Source: Chloroflexota bacterium
GTDB lineage: Bacteria > Chloroflexota > Dehalococcoidia > Bin125
NCBI GenBank assembly: GCA_009838735.1
Contig: VXQZ01000051.1
Location: forward strand, 2,949 to 53,710
Direction: 5' to 3'
DNA: 50,762 nucleotides
The notes under the pieces are model-generated. The model did not search any database and was not told the DNA's origin. It saw nothing but the letters and a program-made list of their open reading frames with translations. Below, piece after piece: positions 33,626 through 43,082 of this stretch (positions within the stretch are counted from its first letter, which is position 1; the number at the start of each line of letters is the position of its first letter). The position numbers and the translations under genes were made by a program.

Positions 33626-34780
33626 TTACGAGCCTTGGGCCAGGTTTGTTGAAGTGAGCGCGTTAGTCGGGTTCAACTCCTGGAACGGGTCGGGGAACTC
33701 CAGCAAGCGCAGCCAGGGGAGTGGATTGACGGTGGTGCCTCGGACGACCACCTCCCAGTGCAGGTGCGGGCCGGTTGCCAGCCCGGTGGCGCCCATCCGC
33801 GCGATCAGATCGCCCTGCTCGACCACCGCTCCCGCTGTTTGCAGCACTTCGGACAGGTGGTAGTAGCCGGTGAAGACCCCTGCGCCATGGTCGACGATGA
33901 TCCCATTGCCGCGTCGCCGCGTTCGCCCCGCCCAACTGACGATGCCGCTGTTGGCCGCGGTCACGGACGAACCGGTCTCGCCGCCGAAATCAATGCCGGT
34001 GTGGTACTCCTCGATTGGACCGCCGTTGAACGAGCGCTGCTCACCGTAGAGGGCGGTGATCTGTCCGTCAGAGGGCGGATCGAAGACGCCCAACCAGTGC
34101 AGTTGCGGCGTCAGCGTTGACTGGAACGGCAGCCTGGCGGTCTCGTCGGCCTGGCGGATGGCCGGCTCGAGCAGGGCGGCGTTGGGGCCGTCGATCTGGA
34201 TGTTGTCGATCGTCCATTCCACGGATTCGATCTCGATCACCGTCTCCTGCCAGAGCAGTTGCTCGCCGCGCGGCCCCCACACGGCAACGCCGAGCGACTG
34301 CGGGCCGACCGGCGCATTCGCGTCGATCCCGAAGAAACCCAGGAATCGGTCTTCGCTCTTGAGCAGCGAGAACGCCTGCCCCTGCCAGGACAGTGACGCC
34401 TGGCGTGCGCCGGGCGCTTCGATCAACACGAGAACGGTCTGGCCTTGTGTCGCGGGGCTGGGGATGACGTAGACCAGTGGTTCAGGCAACTCAATGGCGA
34501 GGTCGGCCTGGCCAGCCGCCTGCGCGGCCGCCTCTTCCGGCTGGGCCTGCTGCGGTTGCGTCTGCTGCGCCTGGTCCTGGGTCCTGGACGGCGGCGCGGT
34601 CGGCTGTCGGCCAGCGGCGAACGGATCGAGGTCGTCTCCGCCGCAGGCGGTGAGGAGCACGCCGGCGCCGGCGCCGACCAGCGCCCGCAACACGGTCCGC
34701 CGGCTCAGCCGGAGCGGATAGTGGGGCGATTGCAGCGGCATCCCCCGTCCCACCTGCCTGAGATCTTCCGAATGGGACAT
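33626..34780 (-). CDS. M23 peptidase-domain lipoprotein
   Basis: A 384-residue exported protein. A twin-arginine-like LSRRTVLRALVGAGAGVLL stretch leads to a lipobox LLTAC-G, so it is probably lipid-anchored outside the membrane. A Gln/Pro/Ala-rich linker follows, then a beta-rich region, then a C-terminal M23/LytM domain. The domain shows YHTGIDFGGETGSSVTAANSGIVSWAG, GIIVDHGAGVFTGYYHLS and GLATGPHLHWEVVVRG, with the H-x-x-x-D and H-x-H zinc ligands, so active peptidoglycan endopeptidase is likely. It is transcribed away from the moxR operon, 141 bases apart, and may have a linked role in the cell envelope. Confidence 0.9.
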   Translation of the reverse strand: MSHSEDLRQVGRGMPLQSPHYPLRLSRRTVLRALVGAGAGVLLTACGGDDLDPFAAGRQPTAPPSRTQDQAQQTQPQQAQPEEAAAQAAGQADLAIELPEPLVYVIPSPATQGQTVLVLIEAPGARQASLSWQGQAFSLLKSEDRFLGFFGIDANAPVGPQSLGVAVWGPRGEQLLWQETVIEIESVEWTIDNIQIDGPNAALLEPAIRQADETARLPFQSTLTPQLHWLGVFDPPSDGQITALYGEQRSFNGGPIEEYHTGIDFGGETGSSVTAANSGIVSWAGRTRRRGNGIIVDHGAGVFTGYYHLSEVLQTAGAVVEQGDLIARMGATGLATGPHLHWEVVVRGTTVNPLPWLRLLEFPDPFQELNPTNALTSTNLAQGS

Positions 34781-34921
34781 ACCGACAGAACTACTTTACA
34801 GACATCGGCTACGCTCTCATCAAGTGTCCCTCAGACCAGATGTCGGAGGCCGCTTCGGTTCGTAACGGCCGCGTCGTTGCGATTGGAATCAGCGGCAGAC
34901 CTGTAAGCGGAGAACTCCCCG

Positions 34922-35872
34922 ATGGACGATCCCCGAACCGTGCTCCTCAGTGTCGTGGCCAACGTCGAACGCGTCATCCTGGGCAAGACGAGAGAAGTGC
35001 GCCAGGCAGTGGTCGCCCTCGTCGCCGACGGGCACTTGCTGATCGAGGACGTACCGGGCACGGGGAAGACGATGCTCGCCCGGGCGCTCGCGGTTTCGAC
35101 CGGTTGCACCTTCAACCGGATCCAATTCACCCCCGACCTGCTGCCTTCCGACGTCACCGGTGTGTCGGTTTACAACCAGAAGACCCAGGACTTCGAGTGG
35201 CGGCACGGACCCGTCTATTCGCAGATCGTGCTTGCCGACGAGATCAACCGGGCCACGCCGAAAACCCAATCGGCGCTGCTGGAGGCAATGGAAGAACGGC
35301 AAATCACTGCCGACGGCGTCACCCGACCCTTACCTCCGCCCTTCATGGTCATGGCAACCCAGAACCCCGTCGAGTACGAAGGCACCTTCCCGCTGCCGGA
35401 GGCGCAACTGGACCGCTTCCTGCTGCGCATCCACCTCGGCTATCCCGACGCCAACGACGAAGTCGCGGTGCTCGAAGGCCAACAGCAACAGCATCCGATC
35501 GAATCGCTCACGCCGGTCACGTCCCCGGAGGAGGTCCGAGAGATCCACCGGGTGACTCGCGATATCTGGGTCGATCCGCAACTCAAGCAGTACGCCGTGC
35601 AGTTGGTCGCGGCGACTCGTTCTCACGAGGCGGTGTACCTGGGCGCCTCGCCGCGCGGGTCGCTGGCGCTGTTCCGCTGCGCCCAGGCGTCGGCCCTGCT
35701 GGCCGGACGCGACTACGTGATCCCCGACGACATCAAGGCGCTGGCCCACGCCGCGCTGGGCCATCGGATCATCCTCAGCCCCTCGGCACAGGTGCGAAAC
35801 CAGGATGCCCGCACGGTGGTCGATGATGTGCTCGAGCGGGTCGCGGTGCCGGGCGCCAGAGCTGCATCATGA
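34922..35872 (+). CDS. MoxR-family AAA+ ATPase
   Basis: A 316-residue AAA+ ATPase of the MoxR group, chaperone-like proteins that help activate partner VWA/DUF58 proteins. Seen: [18 protein letters not shown]-like Walker A as [30 protein letters not shown], Walker [22 protein letters not shown], sensor-1 [25 protein letters not shown], and sensor-2 [16 protein letters not shown]. It opens an operon followed by a DUF58 gene (41 bases later) and a transglutaminase-like gene. A parallel moxR operon of separate lineage lies on the opposite strand about 9 kb away. Confidence 0.95.
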   Translation: MDDPRTVLLSVVANVERVILGKTREVRQAVVALVADGHLLIEDVPGTGKTMLARALAVSTGCTFNRIQFTPDLLPSDVTGVSVYNQKTQDFEWRHGPVYSQIVLADEINRATPKTQSALLEAMEERQITADGVTRPLPPPFMVMATQNPVEYEGTFPLPEAQLDRFLLRIHLGYPDANDEVAVLEGQQQQHPIESLTPVTSPEEVREIHRVTRDIWVDPQLKQYAVQLVAATRSHEAVYLGASPRGSLALFRCAQASALLAGRDYVIPDDIKALAHAALGHRIILSPSAQVRNQDARTVVDDVLERVAVPGARAAS

Positions 35873-35913
35873 CCTGCCGGCGCTCCAGGCCGGACCGCAG
35901 AACGGACTAGAAG

Positions 35914-37365
35914 GTGCGCGGCGTCGGTGGAGCAGTGGCCAGCCCGTTCCGCCTCGTGTTTGGCGGGGCATGGCGCGCAACCTTCGGCACACGCCGTTCG
36001 TTGAGCATCGTCGTCACGCTGACGATCGTCGCATTCGCCGTTGGCTTCGCTTCCAACTACTGGCTGCCGCAGCGACTCGGCTACACCTTGCTCTTCGGTC
36101 TGATCCTGGCCGGGTTCTGGACCTGGTCTTCGGGACAGGGCGTGCGCGTGCGCATGTCGCGATCCCGCGATCGAGTGCAGGCCGGCGAGTCGATTGTCGA
36201 GCGATTCGAAGTCATCAACGATTCGGCCATCCCCAAGCTCTGGCTGGAAGTTGAGGAAGCATCCGACCTGCCTGGACACACTGCCCAGTTTGTGACGTCT
36301 CTGGGGCGCACCAGTCACCGCAATTGGCGCGTACAGACGACATGCCACCGGCGCGGGCTCTATAACCTGGGCCCGATCACCGTGCGCAGTTCCGATCCGT
36401 TCGACATCTTCAGCCGCGAGATGCGATTCGGACACCGTCGCGGGCTCGTCGTGTATCCGCGCGCGCTCGAGTTGCCGCGCTACTCCGCTCCACCTGCCAA
36501 CCTGCCCGGTGAGGGACGGTTTCGCCGACGCACCCACTACGTCACGCCCAATGCGTCGGGCATTCGCGACTACGAACCGGGCGACTCCGTTAACCGGATC
36601 CACTGGAAGAGCAGCCTGCGCACCGGTTCGCTCAAGGTCAAGACGTTCGAGCTTGACCCGGCGTCTCACCTCTGGGTGATCCTCGACCTCTCGAGTCAGG
36701 ACCACATCGGCACAGGAGACGACGCCACGATTGAAACCGCCGTGACCGTTGCCGCATCGGTCGTGCGTCTGTTCATCAACCAGAATCGATCCGTGGGCCT
36801 GATGATGTTCGGCGAACGGCTCGACGTGATTGAGCCCGACCGCGGATCACAGCACTTTGGCCGGATGCTCGAATCACTGGCCGTCGCCCAAGCGGTTGGG
36901 ACGGTGCCGGTCGCTTCGATTCTCTATCAGCAATCGCGGCGCTGGGGGCGGCACACGACCGTGATCGTGGTTACCGGCTCGACCGATCCACGATGGCAGG
37001 GAGCGATTCGCACGCTGACCCAGCGCGGCGTCAAGGCGGCGGTGGCGATGATCGACCTGGAATCGTGGGGAGGTCGCTCAGGCGCAGCGGCAACCGCCGT
37101 CGAGCTGCGAGCGCTGGGTGTCCAGGTCAACCTGATTCGCAAGGGCGATCACATTCCCGCCGTGATGGTTGGCCAGATTCCCGGCGGCGGCAGAGCCTCA
37201 GGCGTCGCGCTATCCGCCGACTCATCGACCAACGGAACTATCGGAGGCGGAGCCGCGCCTGCGGCTCAGGCCAGTATGGAAATGGAAGAAGTCCTCGCCG
37301 AGGTCGACTGGAGCAACGGCGATGATGCCGTTGAATCGGCGAGCGAAGAGACACCCGTCCAGTGA
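35914..37365 (+). CDS. DUF58 membrane protein
   Basis: A 483-residue protein with one or two N-terminal membrane helices (SIVVTLTIVAFAVGFASNYWL and YTLLFGLILAGFWTWSS), a beta-rich central region, and the DUF58 signature DYEPGDSVNRIHWKSSLRTGSLKVKTFE. A VWA-like domain follows from WVILDLSSQD, with the first metal-site Asp retained but the full D-x-S-x-S altered to DLSSQ. The C-terminal third is Gly/Ala/Glu-rich and probably disordered. The start is a GTG at 35914 with a weak ribosome site. The stop overlaps the next gene's GTG start. Typical partner of MoxR and transglutaminase-like genes. Confidence 0.9.
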   Translation: MRGVGGAVASPFRLVFGGAWRATFGTRRSLSIVVTLTIVAFAVGFASNYWLPQRLGYTLLFGLILAGFWTWSSGQGVRVRMSRSRDRVQAGESIVERFEVINDSAIPKLWLEVEEASDLPGHTAQFVTSLGRTSHRNWRVQTTCHRRGLYNLGPITVRSSDPFDIFSREMRFGHRRGLVVYPRALELPRYSAPPANLPGEGRFRRRTHYVTPNASGIRDYEPGDSVNRIHWKSSLRTGSLKVKTFELDPASHLWVILDLSSQDHIGTGDDATIETAVTVAASVVRLFINQNRSVGLMMFGERLDVIEPDRGSQHFGRMLESLAVAQAVGTVPVASILYQQSRRWGRHTTVIVVTGSTDPRWQGAIRTLTQRGVKAAVAMIDLESWGGRSGAAATAVELRALGVQVNLIRKGDHIPAVMVGQIPGGGRASGVALSADSSTNGTIGGGAAPAAQASMEMEEVLAEVDWSNGDDAVESASEETPVQ

Positions 37366-40217
37366 GTGCCAGAACCCCCACCGGCAACGACTCCAACGAG
37401 CCAACAACGCTCGTTGCCGAGGCGGAACGCCGCTTCTTCGCCCGCCGTGCCTCGGGCGAGACCCTCGTGGTTTCAGGTCAGCAGCGGAGGCTGACGCTCC
37501 CCCAGCGCTTGATGGAGACGACGATCACGATCGGCATCCTGCTGCTGGTCGCCCTGTCCACCTCGAACAGCATCTACATCGCCGGCTGGGTCGACGGCAT
37601 GCCCGACCTGCGGATCACCGCCGCTGCGGCCGTGCTGCTGGCCGTTGGTCTGGGACAGGTCCGCTGGCTGCGCTGGCCGTTCGCGATGATCGCCGCGATC
37701 GTGATTGGCGGCCTGATCATCATGACGCAAATCACGCAGATGGAAACACTGGGCGGGCAGCCCTTGTTCTGGGACCGGTTCACCGACTTCGGCTTTCGCT
37801 TCCAGGACTGGTTCAAACAGGCCTTCAGTTCCGGCCTGACGACCGACAACCTGCCATTCGTCTTCTTCACTGATGTGTTCGTCTTCATCGCATCGTTCCT
37901 CGGCGCCTATGCGGTCGCGCGATGGCGCAACGCCTGGGTCGCGGTGATCCTGCTTGGCGCATTGCTGGCCGTCAACGTCTCATATCTCTCCGACCGCCAG
38001 TGGAACCTGTCCTACGGGTTCTTCCTGACCGGCTCGATGCTGCTCCTGATGCGGGCTTCGTTGCTGCGGCGAATGGACCGCTGGCGGGCGCAAGGGTCCG
38101 CCTATCCCGACTGGATCTCGCTCTCCTTCCTCGGCGCCACGATGATCGCGATCGTGCTGTTGCTCAGCCTGTCCCGAGCGATTCCGCGGCCGGATGAGTC
38201 TCAGGCGCTGGAAGACGCCTGGGCAACCATCGCCGAGCCCTTCGACGGGCTGAATGACGACTTCCGTCGCCTGTTCAGCGGAATCGACTCCCGACGCGGA
38301 GTGCCGGTCCATTCGTTCGACAACTTCCTCGTGCTGCAAGGCGACGTTGATCCTGGTGACGCGATCATCATGCGCGCTGCCGCGACCGAGCCCGGCCTGC
38401 TCCGCGGCGCGGCATACGACGAATACACGGGAAGAGGATGGCGTCAATCGCCATCAATCGCCAGGACCGTACGAGAGCTGGAACCGATCGCAGGCTCTCG
38501 GGCATCGGATGAGACCTCTGTCGCCAACGAGGCCACGGTCCTGACCAGCGAGTATCTGGAACGTCGTCCGGTTGCCGCTCAAATCTCGGTCGAGAAATCT
38601 CCGGCGGTGATGTTCTCGTTCGGCGCGCCCGTGATCGCGAACAAGGATCTGCGCGTCGACACACTGGCATCGGTGGACTTCACAGTCGACTTCGCTCGGC
38701 CGGAGCGCTTCGACGGGACCGATCTGGAGTCGCCCCTGGCGGCCATCAGCGAGCGGATCGCAGCGGGCAATCGAGACTCGGACGACGAGATCGAGCCGCC
38801 GTCCGCCGACGAGGTGGCCTCGTATGTGCCGGCCCAGTACACGCTGGTTGACGTGGCCGTGGATTCGAAGAGCGGCGCGCCGATCGGCCTGTTGCTGCGC
38901 TCGATGCCCGAAGAGACGGACGTGCTCTCCCTACGGCCCACGCAGCGCCGGGTGCGGGCCGGATTCACCTATCAGATCACCGGTACGGTGTCGGGCGCCA
39001 ACGAAGGAGCGCTGGCCGCGGCGGGCAACGACTATCCGCTCTGGGTCAGCGAGACCTTCCTCCAACTTCCCGACTACGACGAAGAGGAACTGACCAACCT
39101 GAACGCGTTGCTTCGCCAGATCGCCAGGAGCTTCAATCTGGGACCCGACCCGTTGCGCGATGACGACGGATACAACCCCTACTCGATCGCTTCGGCAATT
39201 GAGACGTACTTACGCTCCGCACCGGCGATTGACGAGGACGGTCAAGTCGTGCGCGGCGACGATGGCGAGGCGATCCCGCTCTATCCGTTGACGACAGAAA
39301 TCGAACTGCCGCCGGCCAAGTCGGACGCGGTCTACTGGTTCCTGTTCGAAAACGTGGAAGACGGCCTGCCGATTGGCGGCTACTACGACTACCACGCGTC
39401 GTCGATGGCGATCCTGCTGCGCCTCGCTGGCGTTCCCGCACGGATCGCGACGGGCTTCGTGCTCAGCGGCAACAACTTCGACGAGCGTACCCAGAACTAC
39501 ATCGTTCGCGGACACGACGCCTACGCCTGGGTCGAGGTCTACTTCCCCGACTACGGCTGGGTCGACTTCGACCCGACCCCCACGACGTCGGCGGATGAGG
39601 CGCTGGCCTCGATCGCGGGCGGCGGCGGTGGCGGCCGCCGGATCGCCGCTCAGCGTCTGGCCACGCCAAGATTCGACCTCAGACCTGGTGTCGGCGGCGT
39701 AAGTCTGGCCGACGTCGTGCTCGACGACATCCTGCAGTACCTGGCCGCGGGGACGATACCGGCCGAGAATCTCCGTCTCCAACAGGGAACCAGTCAGTGG
39801 TACTGGCTGGGTCCGGCCATTGCGGCAGCAGTGCTCGCCGCAGTTCTGCTGCTGTTCTGGCTGCTCTGGCAGATCTCGTTGCGCGGCCTGGAGCCGACTG
39901 CGAGGCTCTGGGTGTCGACTTCCCGGCTGGCGCGCTGGATCGGCATTCGCGTTGAACCCTCGACTACTCCCCAGGAGCACGCCCGGCAAATTGACGCGAC
40001 GCTCGGGCTGGGAGAACTGGCCGTTGACCTCGCCGACCACTACACCGCCACTCGATTCGGCCGCAAGACGCTGAACGAGGAACAGCGAGCGCACACGCTT
40101 CAGTCCTGGAAGCGCCTGCGCAACAGCCTGATCCGTCGCTGGCTCAGAATCCCGGTGAAGGCTCCCTCACTGGCTGAGGACGAGATCGAGTCGGCGCCTG
40201 CTCCTGCCGGAGACTGA
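37362..40217 (+). CDS. TgpA-like transglutaminase-fold membrane protein, Cys replaced by Tyr
   Basis: A 951-residue membrane protein. Six or so N-terminal helices (about residues 45-265) precede a large external region with a transglutaminase-like domain, then another helix (YWLGPAIAAAVLAAVLLLFWLLW) and a cytoplasmic DUF4129-like tail. In the transglutaminase core the segment GGYYDYHASSMAILLRLAGVPARI should contain the nucleophile as G-x-C; here the position is Tyr675 (codon TAC). The downstream His (RGHDAYAWVEVYFP) and Asp (WVDFDPTP) are present. It is thus predicted to be non-catalytic for classical thiol chemistry. It overlaps the DUF58 gene by four bases and converges with the Bat operon. 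Confidence 0.92.
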   Translation: MSARTPTGNDSNEPTTLVAEAERRFFARRASGETLVVSGQQRRLTLPQRLMETTITIGILLLVALSTSNSIYIAGWVDGMPDLRITAAAAVLLAVGLGQVRWLRWPFAMIAAIVIGGLIIMTQITQMETLGGQPLFWDRFTDFGFRFQDWFKQAFSSGLTTDNLPFVFFTDVFVFIASFLGAYAVARWRNAWVAVILLGALLAVNVSYLSDRQWNLSYGFFLTGSMLLLMRASLLRRMDRWRAQGSAYPDWISLSFLGATMIAIVLLLSLSRAIPRPDESQALEDAWATIAEPFDGLNDDFRRLFSGIDSRRGVPVHSFDNFLVLQGDVDPGDAIIMRAAATEPGLLRGAAYDEYTGRGWRQSPSIARTVRELEPIAGSRASDETSVANEATVLTSEYLERRPVAAQISVEKSPAVMFSFGAPVIANKDLRVDTLASVDFTVDFARPERFDGTDLESPLAAISERIAAGNRDSDDEIEPPSADEVASYVPAQYTLVDVAVDSKSGAPIGLLLRSMPEETDVLSLRPTQRRVRAGFTYQITGTVSGANEGALAAAGNDYPLWVSETFLQLPDYDEEELTNLNALLRQIARSFNLGPDPLRDDDGYNPYSIASAIETYLRSAPAIDEDGQVVRGDDGEAIPLYPLTTEIELPPAKSDAVYWFLFENVEDGLPIGGYYDYHASSMAILLRLAGVPARIATGFVLSGNNFDERTQNYIVRGHDAYAWVEVYFPDYGWVDFDPTPTTSADEALASIAGGGGGGRRIAAQRLATPRFDLRPGVGGVSLADVVLDDILQYLAAGTIPAENLRLQQGTSQWYWLGPAIAAAVLAAVLLLFWLLWQISLRGLEPTARLWVSTSRLARWIGIRVEPSTTPQEHARQIDATLGLGELAVDLADHYTATRFGRKTLNEEQRAHTLQSWKRLRNSLIRRWLRIPVKAPSLAEDEIESAPAPAGD

Positions 40218-40251
40218 GCGCGGTCGCTAGCGGCGCGAGATTACTCTCGGT

Positions 40252-42117
40252 TCACCAATCAAAGAGACGGTCCGAGAGCTGCAGCCGGCCGGCGGCCAGA
40301 CGCTCGCCCGGCACAGCCCGCAGCGCATCGAGGACGGCCAACGCCTGCTCCAGGCTGGCATTCTCCAGCGGTAGTTGTTCCAGCGCGGTCTGGAGTTCGT
40401 CGAGCGCCACCGCGCGTCGCTCAAGCAGCGACTCCTCCTCGGCGAACGTTGGCGTGGTCGGTCTCGCTCCTGCGCCCTGGCCGCCCTCCGTCGACTGACG
40501 TTGCCCCTCGCTGTCAGCCTGGCTCCGCGGGCGGTCGCGCCCTGCTTCGCCTCCCGATAGCTCGGCATCTGATTCTGAGGAATCAGATGCCGAGCCTTCC
40601 TGTCCGCTCGCCTCGGGATCATCACCGCCAACTTCGTCGTCATCGTCTTCCAGTAGCGACGCCAGCAAGCCATTGACGATTTCAAGGTTGATCTTCGCAT
40701 CAAGCAGCGCCGGTGACTCGCGCAGCGCCTCGATAAAGGCCAGACGCGCGCCCAACAGATCCTCGCTGGCCCAGCGATGATTGCCGGTGTGGAACCATGC
40801 CAGAGCGCGGAGTGCCACGTCTTCGGAGCGCAGGGCGTTCAGCGTTTCCGTTTCCGCCCGCTCGAATTCACCGAGCTGATGGAGGGCGCGACCGGCGTTG
40901 AGGTGCAGCCGCGGATCGATTCCGGCGTCCGTGTACCGCGCATACTCTTGCGCCTCACGCCAGGATTCCAGGGCCTCCGCGTATTGGCCCGCCCCATAGT
41001 GATTCACGCCGTCGCGATTGAGTTGGCTGATGCTCGGACCGCCGCAACCACTCGCGAGCAGCATCGCCCCGGCCAGTGCGCCCAGAGAGGCGAGACCGAA
41101 GCGACCCCCCAGCGACCATCCGAAGACTCGCGCCGCCAGCGCCGACAGCAGGGCAAATGCCGCCGCTCCGGCGAACCACTGGAACTGCTCGGCCAGTGCC
41201 GTCTCTTCGATGACAACCTCGCGGACCAGGTCCAGGGCGGCGAGGTCGGCGTTCATGCCCGCCATCGTGCCCGGCTGGTCGAGCTCGAGATAACGTCCAC
41301 CACCGGCCGCCGCAATCTGCCGCAGATGCGTCGCGTCGAGCCGCGTGATGATCGGCGCGTTGGTGGCCGGGTTGACCTTCGGTTCACCGCTTGCGTGGAT
41401 CGGAATGGTCGAACCGCGTTCCGATCCAACGCCGACTGCGAACACCTGTAGTCCCTGCGCTCGCGCCGCCGCCGCCGCGCCCTCGGCGTCTCCGACATGC
41501 ACTTCCCCGTCGCTGACGACCGCGATCGCCCCGTTCACGCGTCCGGCGCCGTCCTCTTCCGACGCACGGGCAATGGTGTCCGCAGCCAGTTCGATGCCCG
41601 CGGCGATGTTCGAGCCCGGAATGACAAGTGCCTCACCGGGTTCCAACGCCTCAAGGACCTGCAACGCGGCCTCGTGATCGCGAGTGAGCGGGAAGCGGAG
41701 AAAGGCGTTGCCTGCGAAAATCACGAGCCCCACCCGATCGCCGCGTCGGCCGTCTATGAGTCGTTGGATCTCCGACTTCGCGGCTGTGAAGCGGCTGACT
41801 GGTTCGCCGATGCCTGCGCCAACGTCTTCAGCGGCCATGCTTTGTGAGACGTCCAGCGCGACGACCAGGGAGAAGTCCGACTGTCCCAGGGTCTGCTGGC
41901 CGGCGTCCCACATTGGCCGCGACGCCCCCAGCGCAATCAGTCCGAACGCCATGAGCAACAGCAACCGCGACAGCGTTACTCCCCGCCGAACGCCCGCGAC
42001 CTGTGCGCCGACAGCCAGTCGGTGCAGCCGTCGCGCGCGCCAGAGCCACCACCAGCCGATCCCGGCTGCGGGAATCAATGCCAACAGGGCGAGCATCGCC
42101 GGCGAACCGAGTGCCAT
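40252..42117 (-). CDS. BatB-like VWA membrane protein fused to TPR (BatC-like) region
   Basis: A 621-residue protein. Two N-terminal membrane helices (about 5-28 and 50-68) precede a VWA domain with the complete MIDAS motif D89-V-S-Q-S (LDVSQS) and the later VVSDGEVHVGD. Two further helices lie near AAAFALLSALAARVFGWSLGG and LGALAGAMLLASG. A TPR-like region follows: GVNHYGAGQYAEALESWREAQE, LNAGRALHQLGEFERAETETL and ARLAFIEALRESPALLDAKINLEIVN. Next comes an acidic low-complexity stretch and a C-terminal helix. In Bacteroidetes Bat operons BatB and BatC are separate; here they appear fused. The start overlaps the BatA stop (TGATG) with GGAGGG upstream. Confidence 0.88.
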   Translation of the reverse strand: MALGSPAMLALLALIPAAGIGWWWLWRARRLHRLAVGAQVAGVRRGVTLSRLLLLMAFGLIALGASRPMWDAGQQTLGQSDFSLVVALDVSQSMAAEDVGAGIGEPVSRFTAAKSEIQRLIDGRRGDRVGLVIFAGNAFLRFPLTRDHEAALQVLEALEPGEALVIPGSNIAAGIELAADTIARASEEDGAGRVNGAIAVVSDGEVHVGDAEGAAAAARAQGLQVFAVGVGSERGSTIPIHASGEPKVNPATNAPIITRLDATHLRQIAAAGGGRYLELDQPGTMAGMNADLAALDLVREVVIEETALAEQFQWFAGAAAFALLSALAARVFGWSLGGRFGLASLGALAGAMLLASGCGGPSISQLNRDGVNHYGAGQYAEALESWREAQEYARYTDAGIDPRLHLNAGRALHQLGEFERAETETLNALRSEDVALRALAWFHTGNHRWASEDLLGARLAFIEALRESPALLDAKINLEIVNGLLASLLEDDDDEVGGDDPEASGQEGSASDSSESDAELSGGEAGRDRPRSQADSEGQRQSTEGGQGAGARPTTPTFAEEESLLERRAVALDELQTALEQLPLENASLEQALAVLDALRAVPGERLAAGRLQLSDRLFDW

Positions 42118-43082
42118 CAGGGCGCCCTCCGCCACCAGGTCGATCGCAGACCGATCTCCAGGGCGATCAGCAACCCCGCCGCGATCAGGAACCAGGGAGC
42201 AAGCTCCTCCGTGGTCAGGAACAGCTCGTCGCCGACGCGTTTGCGCTCCAGGTCGGAAATCGACTGATAGGCGTCCGCCAGTTCCTGCGAGTCGGTCGCA
42301 CGGAAGTACACGCCGCCCGTCTCGTCGGCCATGTAGACCAGCGTCAGTTCGCTAAATCCCACGCCGACGGCCCGCGGGTTTGAAGGCAGACCGATCGCGT
42401 AGAGCTTGACTCCTGTGGCGCGAGCCACCGCGGCCGCCTGATTCGGCGTGATGTCGGGAACGTTGTTTTCGCCATCGGTCAGGACCACAACGATTTGCGA
42501 CGCCGCGTCTGAGCCCCGTAGCAGATCAATCGCCTCCATGGTCGCGACGCCGAGTGCCGTCCCATCAGGGATTAGGCCGCTGCGCACCGAGACGTCGACC
42601 ATCTCGTCGATCGCGTCCAAATCCAGTGTCAGGGGACTCAGCACCAGGGCTCGTCGCTGGAACATGACCAACCCAATCCGGTCGGTTCCGTTGGCCTGCC
42701 GCTCGGCGATGAAGTCGCGCGCGACGCGGCGGGCCGCTTCCATGCGCGTTTCATTGCCGGTCAGTCGCGCGGCCGTCATTGATGACGAGGCATCGATCAC
42801 CAGGACGATGTCGATTCCCACGGCCGGCTTGACGGCCTCGACGGTTGTCGCCTGCGGTCTGGTCGCCGCAATGATGATCAGTACCAGCGCGACCCCGCGC
42901 AGGATCGGCAGCCAGGGCATCGCTCGCATCCGTCGACTAGCGCGGCCGGCCAACGGCGGCGCGCCATGGAGCTGAGGCAGGAGATACCGAGGCCGCACCA
43001 AGCGCGCTTCGCGGCGCAGCAACCAGAGGTATGGCGGAAGCAAACAGAGCAAAGCGAGCAGGGCCGGATCGTCGAATCTCAC
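42117..43082 (-). CDS. BatA-like VWA membrane protein
   Basis: A 321-residue protein of Bat/aerotolerance-operon type. An N-terminal helix (PALLALLCLLPPYLWLL) and a second helix (ILRGVALVLIIIAAT) flank a basic loop. The VWA domain follows with an intact MIDAS motif at 97-101 (IDASSSM) and VVVLTDGENNVPD. A last helix is at the C-terminus (LAPWFLIAAGLLIALEIGL). The frame is open 84 codons upstream through the neighbouring gene, but GTG 43082 overlaps that gene's stop (GTGA) and begins at the usual MRFDDPALLALL. It is central to a six-gene operon and probably interacts with the MoxR ATPase. Confidence 0.88.
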   Translation of the reverse strand: MRFDDPALLALLCLLPPYLWLLRREARLVRPRYLLPQLHGAPPLAGRASRRMRAMPWLPILRGVALVLIIIAATRPQATTVEAVKPAVGIDIVLVIDASSSMTAARLTGNETRMEAARRVARDFIAERQANGTDRIGLVMFQRRALVLSPLTLDLDAIDEMVDVSVRSGLIPDGTALGVATMEAIDLLRGSDAASQIVVVLTDGENNVPDITPNQAAAVARATGVKLYAIGLPSNPRAVGVGFSELTLVYMADETGGVYFRATDSQELADAYQSISDLERKRVGDELFLTTEELAPWFLIAAGLLIALEIGLRSTWWRRAP

